Part shown: piece after piece, positions 1 through 9,742 of the stretch
How the letters are laid out: each line of letters begins with the position of its first letter
Position numbering within the stretch: the first letter of the stretch is position 1
Assembly (NCBI RefSeq): GCF_030546805.1
Contig: NZ_JAUOPC010000001.1
Location: forward strand, 394,081-458,080
Length of the DNA stretch: 64,000 bases
From: Cyclobacterium sp. 1_MG-2023
Lineage (GTDB): Bacteria; Bacteroidota; Bacteroidia; Cytophagales; Cyclobacteriaceae
Direction: 5' to 3'
Program-made: the position numbers and the translations under genes
The notes under the pieces: model-generated
Told to the model about the DNA's origin: nothing
What the model saw: only the letters and a program-made list of their open reading frames with translations
Databases searched by the model: none

Positions 1-2095
1 GAACGATAAGGTTCCCTCCTGCTTTTACATAATCCATTAAAGCATCTCTATTAGAAACCATGTCTTGGTTCACATTAAAAGCCCTGATTCCTGTGATTAT
101 GGTACCATATTTTTGAAGGTCTGAACCAAGCTGAGCCCCATCAATCATTTCAACCTGATATCCCAGATTTTGTAAAATCTCCGGCACCTTGTCTCCTGCT
201 CCCGGAATATAACCAATGGTTTGCGGACTTATATTTAGATTAAGCCGGATTAAATTAAAGGAGACTTTTGGAAAGTAAGTTAAATTTGGAATATGAGGAT
301 ATAAAATCCTTTTTACTCCTTTATCGAACACTTCTCCATTGTCGGAAACATAAGATATTTGATGAGCTGATTTCCCTTCTCCTACAACTTTATTTAATGC
401 GACTTGGAAATGTATGGCTTTGTTTTTAAGGTCTCTAAAGGTTTCTTCAACCTGATATTCCGCATCATTTAATCCTTCAATTTTTATAACTCCTTCTTTT
501 ATTTCTTTGCCGAAATTAACCATTACATCCACTATTCCGGAAGCTTCATTGAGAAGGAAAACATTTTCTTGTTTGACAGCTATTGCAACCTCAGGAACAA
601 TTTTAAAGGGTTGAATTACCTCCCCACTTACCCGGTCATTGTAGCGAAACTGTAAGGGCAAGTTCATTTGAAACTCCTCTCCGGATAGGCTAAAAGTCAA
701 TTTCCCCGATATTGTCGGTGAATTGTAGGCCTTACCTATCCTTTCCTGATCTTTAATAGTATACAAATTATTTTCAGGTTGGTCTCTAAGCCAATACGGC
801 TGGGAGTTCAAGTGGTCTTTAGGAATGGTAAAATCCAGTTCACTTTCAAAGGCTAAATTATTTGGTAGATCAGTGTTAAGCGAAATCACCTGGTCAAGAA
901 CTTCAAAAGAATTTATTTTAATTTTTTTGTCAGTGACTTGATTTAAAATGATTTTGCTATGCACTACAGCAGCCGGGAAATTCAATTCCTTGTCTGATAG
1001 GAATAAGCCTCTCCAGCCTAAAGTTTTCATTATCAATTGATCTACAAGCTCTTGCTTATCTTTGACCCAGGGTAAGTTTTCTCGAACCTTATTCAATTCC
1101 TTTTTTATTTCAATCAATTGATCGATATTATTGACAGGGGCAACAAAGTCAAAGGAATTGATCAAATTACTAATTTTATCCGCAATTAAATTTCCATTGG
1201 AAAGCTGTAACCAACGTGACTCTAGGTCTTCAAAAGGAAAAACATCAAAGGTTTTACCATCCACCAATTCGATAAGATCCATTTCCCGACCAATGCTAGC
1301 AGTTGCGCCAAACCCTTGAGATTTATGCATGGTCCTACTGTTGGCTGCAATTTGGGAATAAGTCATGCCCAATATGGGATTAAAACTACCTACCGGGAAT
1401 TCATAATACTTTTTACCGGGTTTTTTATCATATACCCCACCCCAATTGTAAGCATTCCAAAATATTCTTTTGGCAGACCAAGGTTTTATATGCTCCAATT
1501 GCTCAGGAAAAACATTAGGATCTCCGGAAACCTTAAATGCTTCCCCTGCAATAATTGCAGAAGTGGTGTGGTGACCATGGGTAATTCCTGGGGTAGTATT
1601 AAACCTTGTGATGATAATATCAGGTTGAAAATTACGTATGACCCAAACCACATCTGACAATAGTTTTTTCCTATCCCAATTGTTCAAGGTTTCATTGGGG
1701 TTTCTACTATAGCCAAAATCTATTGCCCGAGAGAAAAACTGTTTTCCCCCGTCCGTTTCTCTTGCTTTAAGGAGTTCTTGTGTCCTAATCATCCCTAGTT
1801 CCATCCCAAGTTCCTTGCCTATTAGATTTTGTCCCCCATCACCCCTTGTTAAAGAAAGATAGGCCACATCAGCCATTTCATCATTGGCCAAGTAAGCTAT
1901 AAGCCTAGTATTTTCATCATCAGGGTGGGCAGCTACATACAATATTTTTTTTGTCTCCTGCAGCTTTAATAGACCATGATAAACCGAAGCACTACTCTGT
2001 GCTTCTAGACGGCCAATAAAAAATAAACTGAGTACTAAAGGTAGGCATAGACTTATGGGTTTTCTATAGAATTGCTTGAACTGATTTGGTATCAT
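1..2095 (-). CDS. PIG-L family deacetylase, secreted (C-terminus beyond window)
   Basis: The reading frame is open from an ATG at 2095 to the left edge, so about 698 residues are visible and the stop lies outside. A hydrophobic N-terminus (about residues 14-28), followed by EAQSS, looks like a signal peptide. Residues 55-61 read AAHPDDE, the metal-binding AHPDDE motif of PIG-L/LmbE N-acetylglucosaminyl deacetylases. A later HGHH at about residues 154-157, within TPGITHGHHTTS, supplies the usual distal histidine. The family hydrolyses N-acetyl groups from glucosamine-type sugars using zinc. Long versions with an extra C-terminal glutamine-amidotransferase-like part are common in Bacteroidota, and the last visible residues (YVKAGGNLIV) fit that. 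The substrate is unknown; export suggests glycan processing. The family assignment is confident. Confidence 0.88.
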   Translation of the reverse strand, partial: MIPNQFKQFYRKPISLCLPLVLSLFFIGRLEAQSSASVYHGLLKLQETKKILYVAAHPDDENTRLIAYLANDEMADVAYLSLTRGDGGQNLIGKELGMELGMIRTQELLKARETDGGKQFFSRAIDFGYSRNPNETLNNWDRKKLLSDVVWVIRNFQPDIIITRFNTTPGITHGHHTTSAIIAGEAFKVSGDPNVFPEQLEHIKPWSAKRIFWNAYNWGGVYDKKPGKKYYEFPVGSFNPILGMTYSQIAANSRTMHKSQGFGATASIGREMDLIELVDGKTFDVFPFEDLESRWLQLSNGNLIADKISNLINSFDFVAPVNNIDQLIEIKKELNKVRENLPWVKDKQELVDQLIMKTLGWRGLFLSDKELNFPAAVVHSKIILNQVTDKKIKINSFEVLDQVISLNTDLPNNLAFESELDFTIPKDHLNSQPYWLRDQPENNLYTIKDQERIGKAYNSPTISGKLTFSLSGEEFQMNLPLQFRYNDRVSGEVIQPFKIVPEVAIAVKQENVFLLNEASGIVDVMVNFGKEIKEGVIKIEGLNDAEYQVEETFRDLKNKAIHFQVALNKVVGEGKSAHQISYVSDNGEVFDKGVKRILYPHIPNLTYFPKVSFNLIRLNLNISPQTIGYIPGAGDKVPEILQNLGYQVEMIDGAQLGSDLQKYGTIITGIRAFNVNQDMVSNRDALMDYVKAGGNLIV

Positions 2096-2359
2096 AATTA
2101 AAAGTAAGCATTGTGAAATGTAGGCTAAAACTAAATTATATTAATGGAAATATAGGCAGATCAAGTTAAGAATTTGTTTCATGGTTGATCTCATTGGAGA
2201 AACTGAATAAAATTGCTAACTTTTACACAGCATTGCACCAGTATTCTTACTGATTTTCACCAAAATAGTTTCAAGGGAGAAAGATTATTTCGATATCAAT
2301 GATTTCATTCTAGAAATTAAAATTGATTAGGGGTATTCTTCTTTAAATTAACTTTCGAT

Positions 2360-3304
2360 ATGAACAGCAATAAAGACCACAAAGATATTCCGGGCAATCC
2401 TTCAACAGCATATTCAAGCAAATACCACTTGAATGACAGGTCCAATGGAAAAGCATTGCAAATATTGACTGAGTCAGATTGGGATTTTTGGGTAAAAAAT
2501 GGATATGTGATTATTCCTCAGGCAGTACCTAAATCTTATACTGCCAGGTTGACCCAACTATTATGGGAATTTGAAGAAAAAGATCCGGAAGATTTGTCTA
2601 CCTGGTATGCCAAGCCTTCAATAGATATGGAGATGAAAGAATTGACCAACAGTGGCATGGTGGAAATTTACAACCACCAATACTTATGGGACATCAGGCA
2701 ATACCCAAAGGTCTATGAAGCCTTTACTGATATTTGGGGCATGGATAAGCTTTGGGTAAGCATTGATAGGGCCAACCTCAATCTTCCATCGAGGCCGGGA
2801 TTTGAGTTCAAAGGTTTTATCCACTGGGACTATGACCCGGAAACCAACCCTCAAAATGTTCAAGGCTTGGTGGCATTGAATGACCAAAACAATAAGGATG
2901 TTGGAGGTTTTCAATGTGTGCCTGAACTTTACCGGAGCTATGAAACATGGAAAAAAGGGCAGCCAAAAGATCGGAACCGTTTTAAACCGGATATCAGTGA
3001 TTTTAAATTGGAAAAGGTAGAATTAATGGAAGGGGATTTGTTAATTTTTAACAGTAAACTCCCTCATGGCATTCGACCAAATATTAGTGAAGATCAAGTT
3101 CGGATGGCCCAGTATATCTCCATGATGCCTGCTGAGGAGGACAATGAAGAAAAGCGAAATTGGAGAATCACATCTTGGAAAAATAAAATAGCCCCGGCGG
3201 GTTATGCTTTTCCGGGTGATCCTAGAGAATGGGAGAAAAAACGGTACCCTAGAGCCAAGTTAAGCCCTTTGGGAGAAAAATTATTGGGAGTTACTTCATG
3301 GTAA
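2360..3304 (+). CDS. Phytanoyl-CoA dioxygenase (PhyH) family protein
   Basis: This 314-residue protein resembles Fe(II)/2-oxoglutarate-dependent PhyH-type oxygenases. The facial triad is visible as H155-x-D157 in FIHWDYDPE and a distal His236 in LPHGIRPN, with Arg239 and Arg248 as candidate 2-oxoglutarate anchors. The VGGFQCVPELYRSY stretch just before it is typical of the double-stranded beta-helix core. There is no signal peptide, so it is probably cytoplasmic. It stands alone, divergent from the PIG-L gene and convergent with the DUF5916 gene, 13 bp from the latter's stop. The substrate cannot be read from the sequence; homologues hydroxylate small organic acids, lipids or secondary metabolites. 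Confidence 0.8.
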   Translation: MNSNKDHKDIPGNPSTAYSSKYHLNDRSNGKALQILTESDWDFWVKNGYVIIPQAVPKSYTARLTQLLWEFEEKDPEDLSTWYAKPSIDMEMKELTNSGMVEIYNHQYLWDIRQYPKVYEAFTDIWGMDKLWVSIDRANLNLPSRPGFEFKGFIHWDYDPETNPQNVQGLVALNDQNNKDVGGFQCVPELYRSYETWKKGQPKDRNRFKPDISDFKLEKVELMEGDLLIFNSKLPHGIRPNISEDQVRMAQYISMMPAEEDNEEKRNWRITSWKNKIAPAGYAFPGDPREWEKKRYPRAKLSPLGEKLLGVTSW

Positions 3305-3317
3305 CTCCCAATAGCCT

Positions 3318-5495
3318 TTATAAAGTCCACCAATAGGTGAATTTTAATGCCAATGTTCTATTTTTCACATAAAATGGTGCGGGAACATAATTGTCTGTAT
3401 AGACTAAATAAAGATCTGATGCAGGTTTAAATCTCCATTGAAACCTTGTATTTAAATTAATATTGTTTATTTGCTCATTGTATTGTCCGAAAGCTGTAAA
3501 GAAAAGGGTATTGGTAAAGGTGACATCTACCCTAGGACCAACTAGCCAAAACTTGGTATTTCCCCATGGTTCAGGCAAGTCTATTTGGTTGTAATTACCT
3601 GTTATAGAAAGGCCCACATAAGGTTGAAAACGGTATCCCAATTCACCGGCTAAGTTTAACCTTTCCCCATCTGCAAAATAGCCCCCGTACTGAGATGAAA
3701 GGGTATAGGTAAACAAGCTTTGAGGTTTAGAAATATACTCCAAACCGTAAGAATTCCACTGATGTTCCGTAAAAGCATCAAGGGTATTTTGACTATAATT
3801 GGTTGGATCAAATGCTTGTTGCAGGATTATGTGATTGTAAGCATATTTTGCTGTCAGTACACTTTGACTCCTAAATTTAATCCCATAGGAAAGTGAAGTT
3901 ATATTGTCTGTTTGGTTCAGGTCCATGTCATAAAACAAGGAAGTATTAACCGTTGGCCCATGGTTTAGAATTAACCTACTTTTTGGGAAAAATAAATAAG
4001 AGGCATTCGGATTAATTCGGTAATAGCCGTTTCTTGGCACATAACCAACTTCGGCCAGGTAATTGGGAGCAACATATTCATGTTTCCATTCCCAAATCAA
4101 ATTTCCCCCCAAATATTTAATATTGGCAGCATGTACTGCACTTTCATTGGAAACTATAGGGCTAAATGATTTGACATAAAAAGCTTTCCCTGTCCATTTA
4201 CCATTGGAAGAGGCCAGGTTGTATTCCAAACCTGCATTTCTATTGTAACTGGCTATCGGGTTTTCTACTCCATCTCCACCGGTAGGAATACTACCAATAT
4301 TCGTACGATTAACGAAAATCACCCCTATATTCGACCTTTGTCCAACTCTCCTTTGACCGGCAAGAACAGTGTAATTTTGCGAAGGAGTATTGGTTTCATT
4401 CACCTTTCCGGTTTGCATATTCATAGCGCCAATACGCCAATCTTTGTTGATTTTTCCACTTAGCCTGGCACCAAACTCAATGGGTGCATTCAACCCAATT
4501 CTTCTGGAGAAAAAAGGTCTAATGGTTTCATAACCAAAACTGCCAAATAGATCCCCATTTTCTAGGAAAAATTGACGTCGCTCCGGATAAAACAATTCAA
4601 AACGATCAAGGTTTGTAATTTGCCTATCCACTTCTACCTGTGAAAAATCAGGGTTAACCGTCAAATCTAAATTTAAAGAGGAACTAACAGCAATTTTAGC
4701 ATCTACCCCAACCCTGTTTTGGTAATCTGAAGGTAATTCTCTGACATTGTCTTTTACCATTCCTCCCATTACATAAGGGATCACAGAAACATTCATACCC
4801 GGTTCCGGTGGTGCTTCGTCCCATACCAAAATTCCGGTATAAGCCAATGAAGCAGAAGGAAATTGACGAGGAACCGGAGCCCAAGAAGATTTTTCTGTTG
4901 ACTTGAGGTCCTTACGACTAAAGTTTATTCCCCACTCTTTGATTCCTTTTTTATATCGAATGGATTTAAAAGGAATGGCTGCTTCAAAAACCCATTTATC
5001 AGGGTAATTTTGAACCTTAGAAAACCATTTATTGTCCCAGCTTAAATCCACACTTCCACCTCCATACATGATGCCATCCCACTGTGCTCCTGCGGCATTG
5101 GCTCCAAAGGAAAAACCATTGGTTTGGTCATCAAAAGTATCCATGAATAGCAAAAAGTTATCATTTTTACCAAATGTAAAATCCCTGCGCAATGATTCTA
5201 CATAATAAGGTCCTTCTTCGCCATGATGATTAATTACCAATAGGTAAATTTTGTCATCATCATAGGTCATCATAACCTCAGTCTTTACTTCAGCATAACT
5301 TGTATCAATGGGAAGAATCATGTAAAAATCTTTGGCTACATCGGCATCAGCCCAAGCCTGTTCATCCATTACCCCATCTATAATTATTGGAGAACTGGCT
5401 CGTTTAATATTTAGCCTGTAGTCATCATTAATTTTTTGCGCCATCCCGGGTATGGCCAATAATAGTACTAATAATAAAGTAAAACTCTTTCGCAT
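3318..5495 (-). CDS. DUF5916 outer-membrane protein with N-terminal CBM9-like domain
   Basis: This 725-residue protein begins with a clear signal peptide (MRKSFTLLLVLLLAIPGMAQ). Residues about 35-210 contain the carbohydrate-binding-module-9-like pattern (ASSPIIIDGVMDEQAWADAD, then WVFEAAIPFKSIRY and WGINFSRK). The rest is the DUF5916 beta-barrel-like region, including RFELFYPERRQFFLENGDLF and many alternating aromatic strands, and it ends in FTYWWTL, a typical outer-membrane C-terminal aromatic pattern. Such proteins are common in Bacteroidota and of unknown role; surface binding of a glycan or peptide is an inference. The length is normal for the family. It appears monocistronic. Confidence 0.85.
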   Translation of the reverse strand: MRKSFTLLLVLLLAIPGMAQKINDDYRLNIKRASSPIIIDGVMDEQAWADADVAKDFYMILPIDTSYAEVKTEVMMTYDDDKIYLLVINHHGEEGPYYVESLRRDFTFGKNDNFLLFMDTFDDQTNGFSFGANAAGAQWDGIMYGGGSVDLSWDNKWFSKVQNYPDKWVFEAAIPFKSIRYKKGIKEWGINFSRKDLKSTEKSSWAPVPRQFPSASLAYTGILVWDEAPPEPGMNVSVIPYVMGGMVKDNVRELPSDYQNRVGVDAKIAVSSSLNLDLTVNPDFSQVEVDRQITNLDRFELFYPERRQFFLENGDLFGSFGYETIRPFFSRRIGLNAPIEFGARLSGKINKDWRIGAMNMQTGKVNETNTPSQNYTVLAGQRRVGQRSNIGVIFVNRTNIGSIPTGGDGVENPIASYNRNAGLEYNLASSNGKWTGKAFYVKSFSPIVSNESAVHAANIKYLGGNLIWEWKHEYVAPNYLAEVGYVPRNGYYRINPNASYLFFPKSRLILNHGPTVNTSLFYDMDLNQTDNITSLSYGIKFRSQSVLTAKYAYNHIILQQAFDPTNYSQNTLDAFTEHQWNSYGLEYISKPQSLFTYTLSSQYGGYFADGERLNLAGELGYRFQPYVGLSITGNYNQIDLPEPWGNTKFWLVGPRVDVTFTNTLFFTAFGQYNEQINNINLNTRFQWRFKPASDLYLVYTDNYVPAPFYVKNRTLALKFTYWWTL

Positions 5496-5671
5496 GATTC
5501 ATTCCGCTTACCGCCAAAACTAAAAATTGAGCATTTGACAAGTAATTAATAAAATATTTCTTTTTCTGCGCAATAATAACCTAATTATTGCAAAAACTTA
5601 GTTCAGCACATTGGATTTTTTATTAAAAAAGCAGGATATTATGACTTACAGCATAATGAGGGTTTAAATGG

Positions 5672-6865
5672 TTATTTTTTTAAGCTCTTTTGGATCAACT
5701 TACCGGTTTCTTTGTGTTTCAAGATCAATTTTTCATCTCCATTGGGCAAGATTTCTTTTTTAATTAAAAAGTGTTCAGCATCATAGCTGATATATGCCTT
5801 CTTTTCCTCACTTCCCTCGTTTCCGCGCCAATCTTCAATAAGTACCTGCTCCCAATTCTTGGTCTTTGCAGATAGGAAAGCAGCATCCAATATGGCATTG
5901 ACAATGTATCCATCATAAAAAGTTTCCCTGGGTGCACTACCTTTATCCAAGGCATCAAACATATCTGTAAACATATGTGGATAACCCAGCTCGTGTGCTT
6001 CATCACCTACCGGGAATAGCCAACCGGAATCCGATTCCGCTTTCTCAGCAATGTAATTGGCACCTTTTCCGGTAGTAAAAAGATCGAATCCGGTACGAAG
6101 AAAACTATTTAACCAGATGGTTCCTTCTGTTCCCATCACCTCATCTCTCAAATCCATTCCCCCCCTAAAGGTCCAACTAACTTCAAATTGACCTATGGCT
6201 CCATTCTCATATTTAACCAATCCAATGGCATGATCTTCGGCATCTATAGGGTGTACCTGTGTATCTGCCCAACACATAACCTCTACGGGACGAACATTTT
6301 TGCCAATAAAATTTCTCCCAATCTCTACACAATGACAGCCTAAATCTATAATGGCGCCTCCCCCTGATTGTTCTTTGTCCCAAAACCAATCGCTGTGTGG
6401 CCCGGGATGAGCTTCTCTGGATTTGGTCCATAAAATTTTTCCCAAACTTCCATTATTGACACTTTCTACCGACTTTAAGAATTTTGGGGTATAACACAGG
6501 TCCTCTAAATAACCGGCAAATATCCCTGCTTTTTCAACGGCCTCAAGCATTTTCTTTGCCTCCTTGGCTGTTCGTCCTAAAGGTTTAGTACACAATACAG
6601 CTTTCCCTGCTTTTACACAAGCCATCACAGCCTCTTCATGCAAGTGATTAGGTAATGAGATGATAACTACATCTACAGATTCATTCATGATTACCTCCTC
6701 CATTGAGGTAATGTAGCTTTCCAATTCATAATCTGCAGCAAATCTTTTTGCATTGTCCTCATTTCTGGAATAAACAGTAATGATCCGATCCACTCTTCTT
6801 TGGGCATGAAGGGTATCTGCATAAAAACGAGCGATAAACCCGGAACCAAGCATGGCAATATTCAT
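5672..6865 (-). CDS. Gfo/Idh/MocA family oxidoreductase
   Basis: This 397-residue protein has an N-terminal Rossmann fold with GSGFIA at residues 7-12 and the family Lys in CTKPLG (Lys94, where EKP is commoner). A C-terminal alpha/beta domain contains IIDLGCHCVEIGR, which matches the D-x-x-x-H region used in catalysis. The family oxidises or reduces sugars, inositols or related polyols with NAD(P). There is no signal peptide, so it is cytoplasmic. The gene stands alone on the minus strand with AT-rich flanks. The substrate is not predictable from the sequence. Confidence 0.88.
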   Translation of the reverse strand: MNIAMLGSGFIARFYADTLHAQRRVDRIITVYSRNEDNAKRFAADYELESYITSMEEVIMNESVDVVIISLPNHLHEEAVMACVKAGKAVLCTKPLGRTAKEAKKMLEAVEKAGIFAGYLEDLCYTPKFLKSVESVNNGSLGKILWTKSREAHPGPHSDWFWDKEQSGGGAIIDLGCHCVEIGRNFIGKNVRPVEVMCWADTQVHPIDAEDHAIGLVKYENGAIGQFEVSWTFRGGMDLRDEVMGTEGTIWLNSFLRTGFDLFTTGKGANYIAEKAESDSGWLFPVGDEAHELGYPHMFTDMFDALDKGSAPRETFYDGYIVNAILDAAFLSAKTKNWEQVLIEDWRGNEGSEEKKAYISYDAEHFLIKKEILPNGDEKLILKHKETGKLIQKSLKK

Positions 6866-7005
6866 AAATCTATATTTTGGATTTAATTATTAATTGGAAA
6901 AACTTTCAAGGCAAACCGTGGGATACAACCTTACCCTTGACAAAATAAAAAATTAATGTAGCAAAATCAGTTTACAAAATAAACCCATAAGGTAATCTTT
7001 ATTCT

Positions 7006-7013
7006 TATTTTTG
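7006..7013 (+). promoter_or_regulatory. Candidate -7 box (TATTTTTG) upstream of the 7098 gene
   Basis: TATTTTTG matches the Bacteroidota -7 consensus TAnnTTTG. It overlaps the TTG at 7011 that would open the longest frame, which argues that translation starts downstream at 7098. No clear -33 TTTG is seen at the right distance. Confidence 0.35.
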
Positions 7014-7097
7014 GATGGCAAATCGATTCCTACGGTACATCAATTTAGGATTGGTCGATTTGAATTCAACCAACATTTTGTTTTCAAAAGCCAATTG

Positions 7098-7778
7098 ATG
7101 ATAATAAATGATATAGAAAAGTTCTTAGCATGGGTTTCGGAAAAAGGGTTAGACATATCCTATGACACTGAAAGGCATAAAATTAGACTTTATGAGAAGC
7201 ATACAATTATTGGAGATGTATGGTTGCCATTCTCACTTGCTTTTGATCAAAAGAAGCGTGGAGTATATAAAGTTGAAAAGAATTGGGTCATTTTTTTAAT
7301 CCGTGCCGGGACAGCGGCCCTGGGCTATTTTGAAGAAGGCGTTAATACCGAACATAAGGTTTTTCGGGCCTATATGGTTAGAAAAAAGCAGGGAAAAAGT
7401 CAAATAAAATACTTAAAAACCAAAGGAAAATCCCGAGCAGGATCAAGGGTAAGACTTGGAGCTTCAGAAAAATTCTTTGCTGATATCAATGAAAAAGTTT
7501 CTGAATACTTGGACAAATACCCTGTAGATTATATCGCTTATTCCTGTTCTAAAACCTTATGGCCCTTTCTCTTTTCCTCAGAAGGCAGCTTAAAAAAAGA
7601 TGACCCCAGGTTGTTTAAGGTACCCATGCACATACAGGAACCGGGCTATGAAATACTATTGAAAGTCAATGAATTACTGCAGAGCATAAACTTAATACCT
7701 GAGGAAAATTTCAATGATTATTTCTCAGATTATAAAGAGAAAGATACACAATCTCCTGAAGAAGAGGACGATTGGTAG
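7098..7778 (+). CDS. Uncharacterised protein, acidic C-terminus
   Basis: I do not recognise this family. The frame could open at a TTG at 7011, but a TAnnTTTG-like promoter box overlaps that codon, so the ATG at 7098 (MIINDIEKFLAW) is preferred and gives 226 residues. The protein looks soluble, with no signal peptide or membrane segment. It has a basic middle (KKQGKSQIKYLKTKGKSRAG) and a strongly acidic end (SPEEEDDW). The basic stretch next to SRVRLGASEKFFADINEKVSEYL could bind nucleic acid, but no catalytic motif stands out. It lies on the same strand as the L-2-hydroxyglutarate oxidase gene, 112 bp upstream, and each probably has its own promoter. Confidence 0.7.
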   Translation: MIINDIEKFLAWVSEKGLDISYDTERHKIRLYEKHTIIGDVWLPFSLAFDQKKRGVYKVEKNWVIFLIRAGTAALGYFEEGVNTEHKVFRAYMVRKKQGKSQIKYLKTKGKSRAGSRVRLGASEKFFADINEKVSEYLDKYPVDYIAYSCSKTLWPFLFSSEGSLKKDDPRLFKVPMHIQEPGYEILLKVNELLQSINLIPEENFNDYFSDYKEKDTQSPEEEDDW

Positions 7779-7862
7779 GAGGTTTATCAATTTCTAACCT
7801 CTATAGGCTTCAAATCACCAAGTAAAATAAGTAGAGGAGAAATAATTTATCAATCTACTGTG

Positions 7863-7870
7863 TATATTTG
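7863..7870 (+). promoter_or_regulatory. Candidate -7 box (TATATTTG) of the lhgO promoter
   Basis: TATATTTG is an exact TAnnTTTG match 20 bp before the ATG at 7891. A good -33 TTTG is not visible, so only the -7 element is claimed. Confidence 0.5.
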
Positions 7871-7890
7871 TTGCCATAGAAAAAAGAAAT

Positions 7891-9090
7891 ATGCTTTACG
7901 ATATTACAATTATTGGAGGTGGAATTGTTGGATTAGCCACCGGTTTAAAGATAATAACACAAAGACCGGAATTGAAAATAGCAGTTCTGGAAAAAGAAAC
8001 AGAAGTGGCTTGTCATCAAACGGGAAACAATAGTGGCGTTATCCATTCCGGCTTGTATTATAAGCCCGGAAGCATGAAAGCTAAAAATTGTATCAATGGT
8101 TACCATCAGTTGGTTCAATTTTGTGAAGAAAATGAAATTCCATTTGAAATTACCGGAAAGGTAGTGGTTGCAACAAAGAAAGAACAGTTGCCCCAACTCA
8201 ACTTTTTAATGGAAAGGGGATTACAGAATGGCTTGAAAGGAGTCCGCGCTATATCAATTGAAGAACTGAAGGAGTTTGAACCCTATTGTCAGGGAGTGGG
8301 TGCCTTGCATGTTCCCCAGACAGGAATCGTAGATTATAAACGGGTGGCCATGGCCTATGAAAAGAAGTTTATTGCTTTAGGAGGAGTAGTTTTATTCAAT
8401 CATAAGGTTCAGGATATTAAAGATTTAAACCAGTCCATTACAATCAATACTTCAGCAGGAGATATCGACACAAAAATTGTAATAAATTGTGCGGGTCTAT
8501 ATGTGGATAAGGTTGCCTCCATGCTTGAAAAAGACCCTTTACCTATAAGAATTATACCTTTTAGAGGAGAATATTTCAAGATCAAAAAAGAGAGAGAATA
8601 CCTGGTAAAAAACTTGATCTACCCTGTGCCGGATCCAAATTTCCCATTCTTGGGCGTTCATTTTACAAGAATGAAAAAAGGAGGTGTGGAAGCTGGTCCC
8701 AATGCGGTTTTAGCTTTTAAAAAAGAGGGGTACAAGAAAACGGATTTTAATTTAAGTGAGTTTTTAGAGGCCGTTACCTGGCCGGGTTTACAAAAAGTAG
8801 CCGGAAAATATTGGAGGACAGGTTTGGGTGAATACAAGCGCTCATTTATTAAATCTGAATTTACCAAGGCATTACAAGAATTGATTCCGGACATAACCTC
8901 TGCAGACTTGGTATCTGGCGGAGCCGGAGTAAGGGCGCAAGCTTGCGACAAAGAAGGTGGATTGTTGGATGATTTTGCCATTCAAGAAACAGCCAAAGCA
9001 GTACATGTTATCAATGCCCCTTCACCAGCCGCTACCAGTGCCCTATCTATTGCCGATAAAATCACTGAGCTTGCTTTACAAAAGGTTTGA
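7891..9090 (+). CDS. lhgO: L-2-hydroxyglutarate oxidase
   Basis: This 399-residue FAD-dependent oxidoreductase of the DAO fold has the dinucleotide motif GGGIVG at residues 9-14. Family signatures are CHQTGNNSGVIHSGLYY, PQTGIVDY and the C-terminal VSGGAGVRAQA. This pattern is characteristic of LhgO/YgaF, which oxidises L-2-hydroxyglutarate to 2-oxoglutarate and passes electrons to the quinone pool, a metabolite-repair role. The length matches the family. The start is an ATG 20 bp after a TAnnTTTG box. Other DAO-family oxidases are possible, but the N-terminal motif strongly favours LhgO. Confidence 0.9.
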   Translation: MLYDITIIGGGIVGLATGLKIITQRPELKIAVLEKETEVACHQTGNNSGVIHSGLYYKPGSMKAKNCINGYHQLVQFCEENEIPFEITGKVVVATKKEQLPQLNFLMERGLQNGLKGVRAISIEELKEFEPYCQGVGALHVPQTGIVDYKRVAMAYEKKFIALGGVVLFNHKVQDIKDLNQSITINTSAGDIDTKIVINCAGLYVDKVASMLEKDPLPIRIIPFRGEYFKIKKEREYLVKNLIYPVPDPNFPFLGVHFTRMKKGGVEAGPNAVLAFKKEGYKKTDFNLSEFLEAVTWPGLQKVAGKYWRTGLGEYKRSFIKSEFTKALQELIPDITSADLVSGGAGVRAQACDKEGGLLDDFAIQETAKAVHVINAPSPAATSALSIADKITELALQKV

Positions 9091-9135
9091 CAAGAAGGTT
9101 TACACGCATATTCTATTGCTCCAATTATATAACAC

Positions 9136-9189
9136 GGTATTGGTAGCCCATTAATTTTTCACGAGGAAAAATTAATGGGTTCGATACCG
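9136..9189. repeat. Long nested inverted repeat after lhgO
   Basis: The inner stem is a perfect 14-bp inverted repeat (arms about 9147-9160 and 9166-9179) around a 5-nt centre. An outer CGGTAT/ATACCG pair at 9136-9141 and 9184-9189 can close it further. No T-run follows on the plus strand, so it is not a textbook terminator for lhgO, though it may stop or stabilise convergent transcripts. Confidence 0.55.
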
Positions 9190-9238
9190 ATAATTACTAA
9201 TATTTAAGCAATACTTACTTTCTCTAGGAGTAAAAGAT

Positions 9239-9598
9239 TTAATCTCTATAATCTTTAACATCAGCTATCACAGCATTAGTGGCCGTTTTAAATTCCTCCT
9301 TATGGGCATCCAGGCAGGAATTAAAATTACCCTCTTCCATCAATTTTTTTCCTTCAGACAATATATGAGACAAACGTTGAAGTCCAAAAAGTCCTAAAGT
9401 TGGTTTAATTTTATGCCGAGCCAGTTTGATGCTATTGGAATCCTTGTCTTCAATACCTTTCAGATAAGTAGTTTCAAGTTCTTCAACAGCAATTTCTATG
9501 GCATCTAGCAATTGGTTTCGGAAGTCTAAATCATCCTCAACCATGTCTTCAATTTTTGTGAAATCAATATTAGTGTAATTTTTATCCATAGTTGTCAA
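9239..9598 (-). CDS. Hpt domain phosphotransfer protein
   Basis: This 119-residue helical protein contains LARHKIKPTLGLFGL, which fits the phosphoacceptor site of histidine phosphotransfer (Hpt) domains with His62 as acceptor. The usual HxLKGSS is altered to HKIKPTL. The rest of the four-helix bundle (DLDFRNQLLDAIEIAVEELE and RLSHILSEGKKLMEEG) fits the fold. It would shuttle phosphate between a hybrid sensor kinase and a response regulator; no partner is adjacent, so these must be elsewhere. The start could be the ATG at 9598 or, three codons later, at 9589. Confidence 0.75.
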   Translation of the reverse strand: MTTMDKNYTNIDFTKIEDMVEDDLDFRNQLLDAIEIAVEELETTYLKGIEDKDSNSIKLARHKIKPTLGLFGLQRLSHILSEGKKLMEEGNFNSCLDAHKEEFKTATNAVIADVKDYRD

Positions 9599-9742
9599 TT
9601 AGTTGAAAACTAAAATTGCCTAGTCATTAAATTAATTAAACGACTGAATTAAAAAAACGAATATGCCAAGATATTTCTAGGTTTAGAAAAATTTTGAAAT
9701 AAATCAAATGCTGCATACTTACGCTACTACAATCTAGTCCGA

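Noticed and set aside
7011-7097. TTG-started extension of the 226-residue protein
   Set aside because: The codon overlaps a TAnnTTTG promoter box, and the extension has no recognisable domain.
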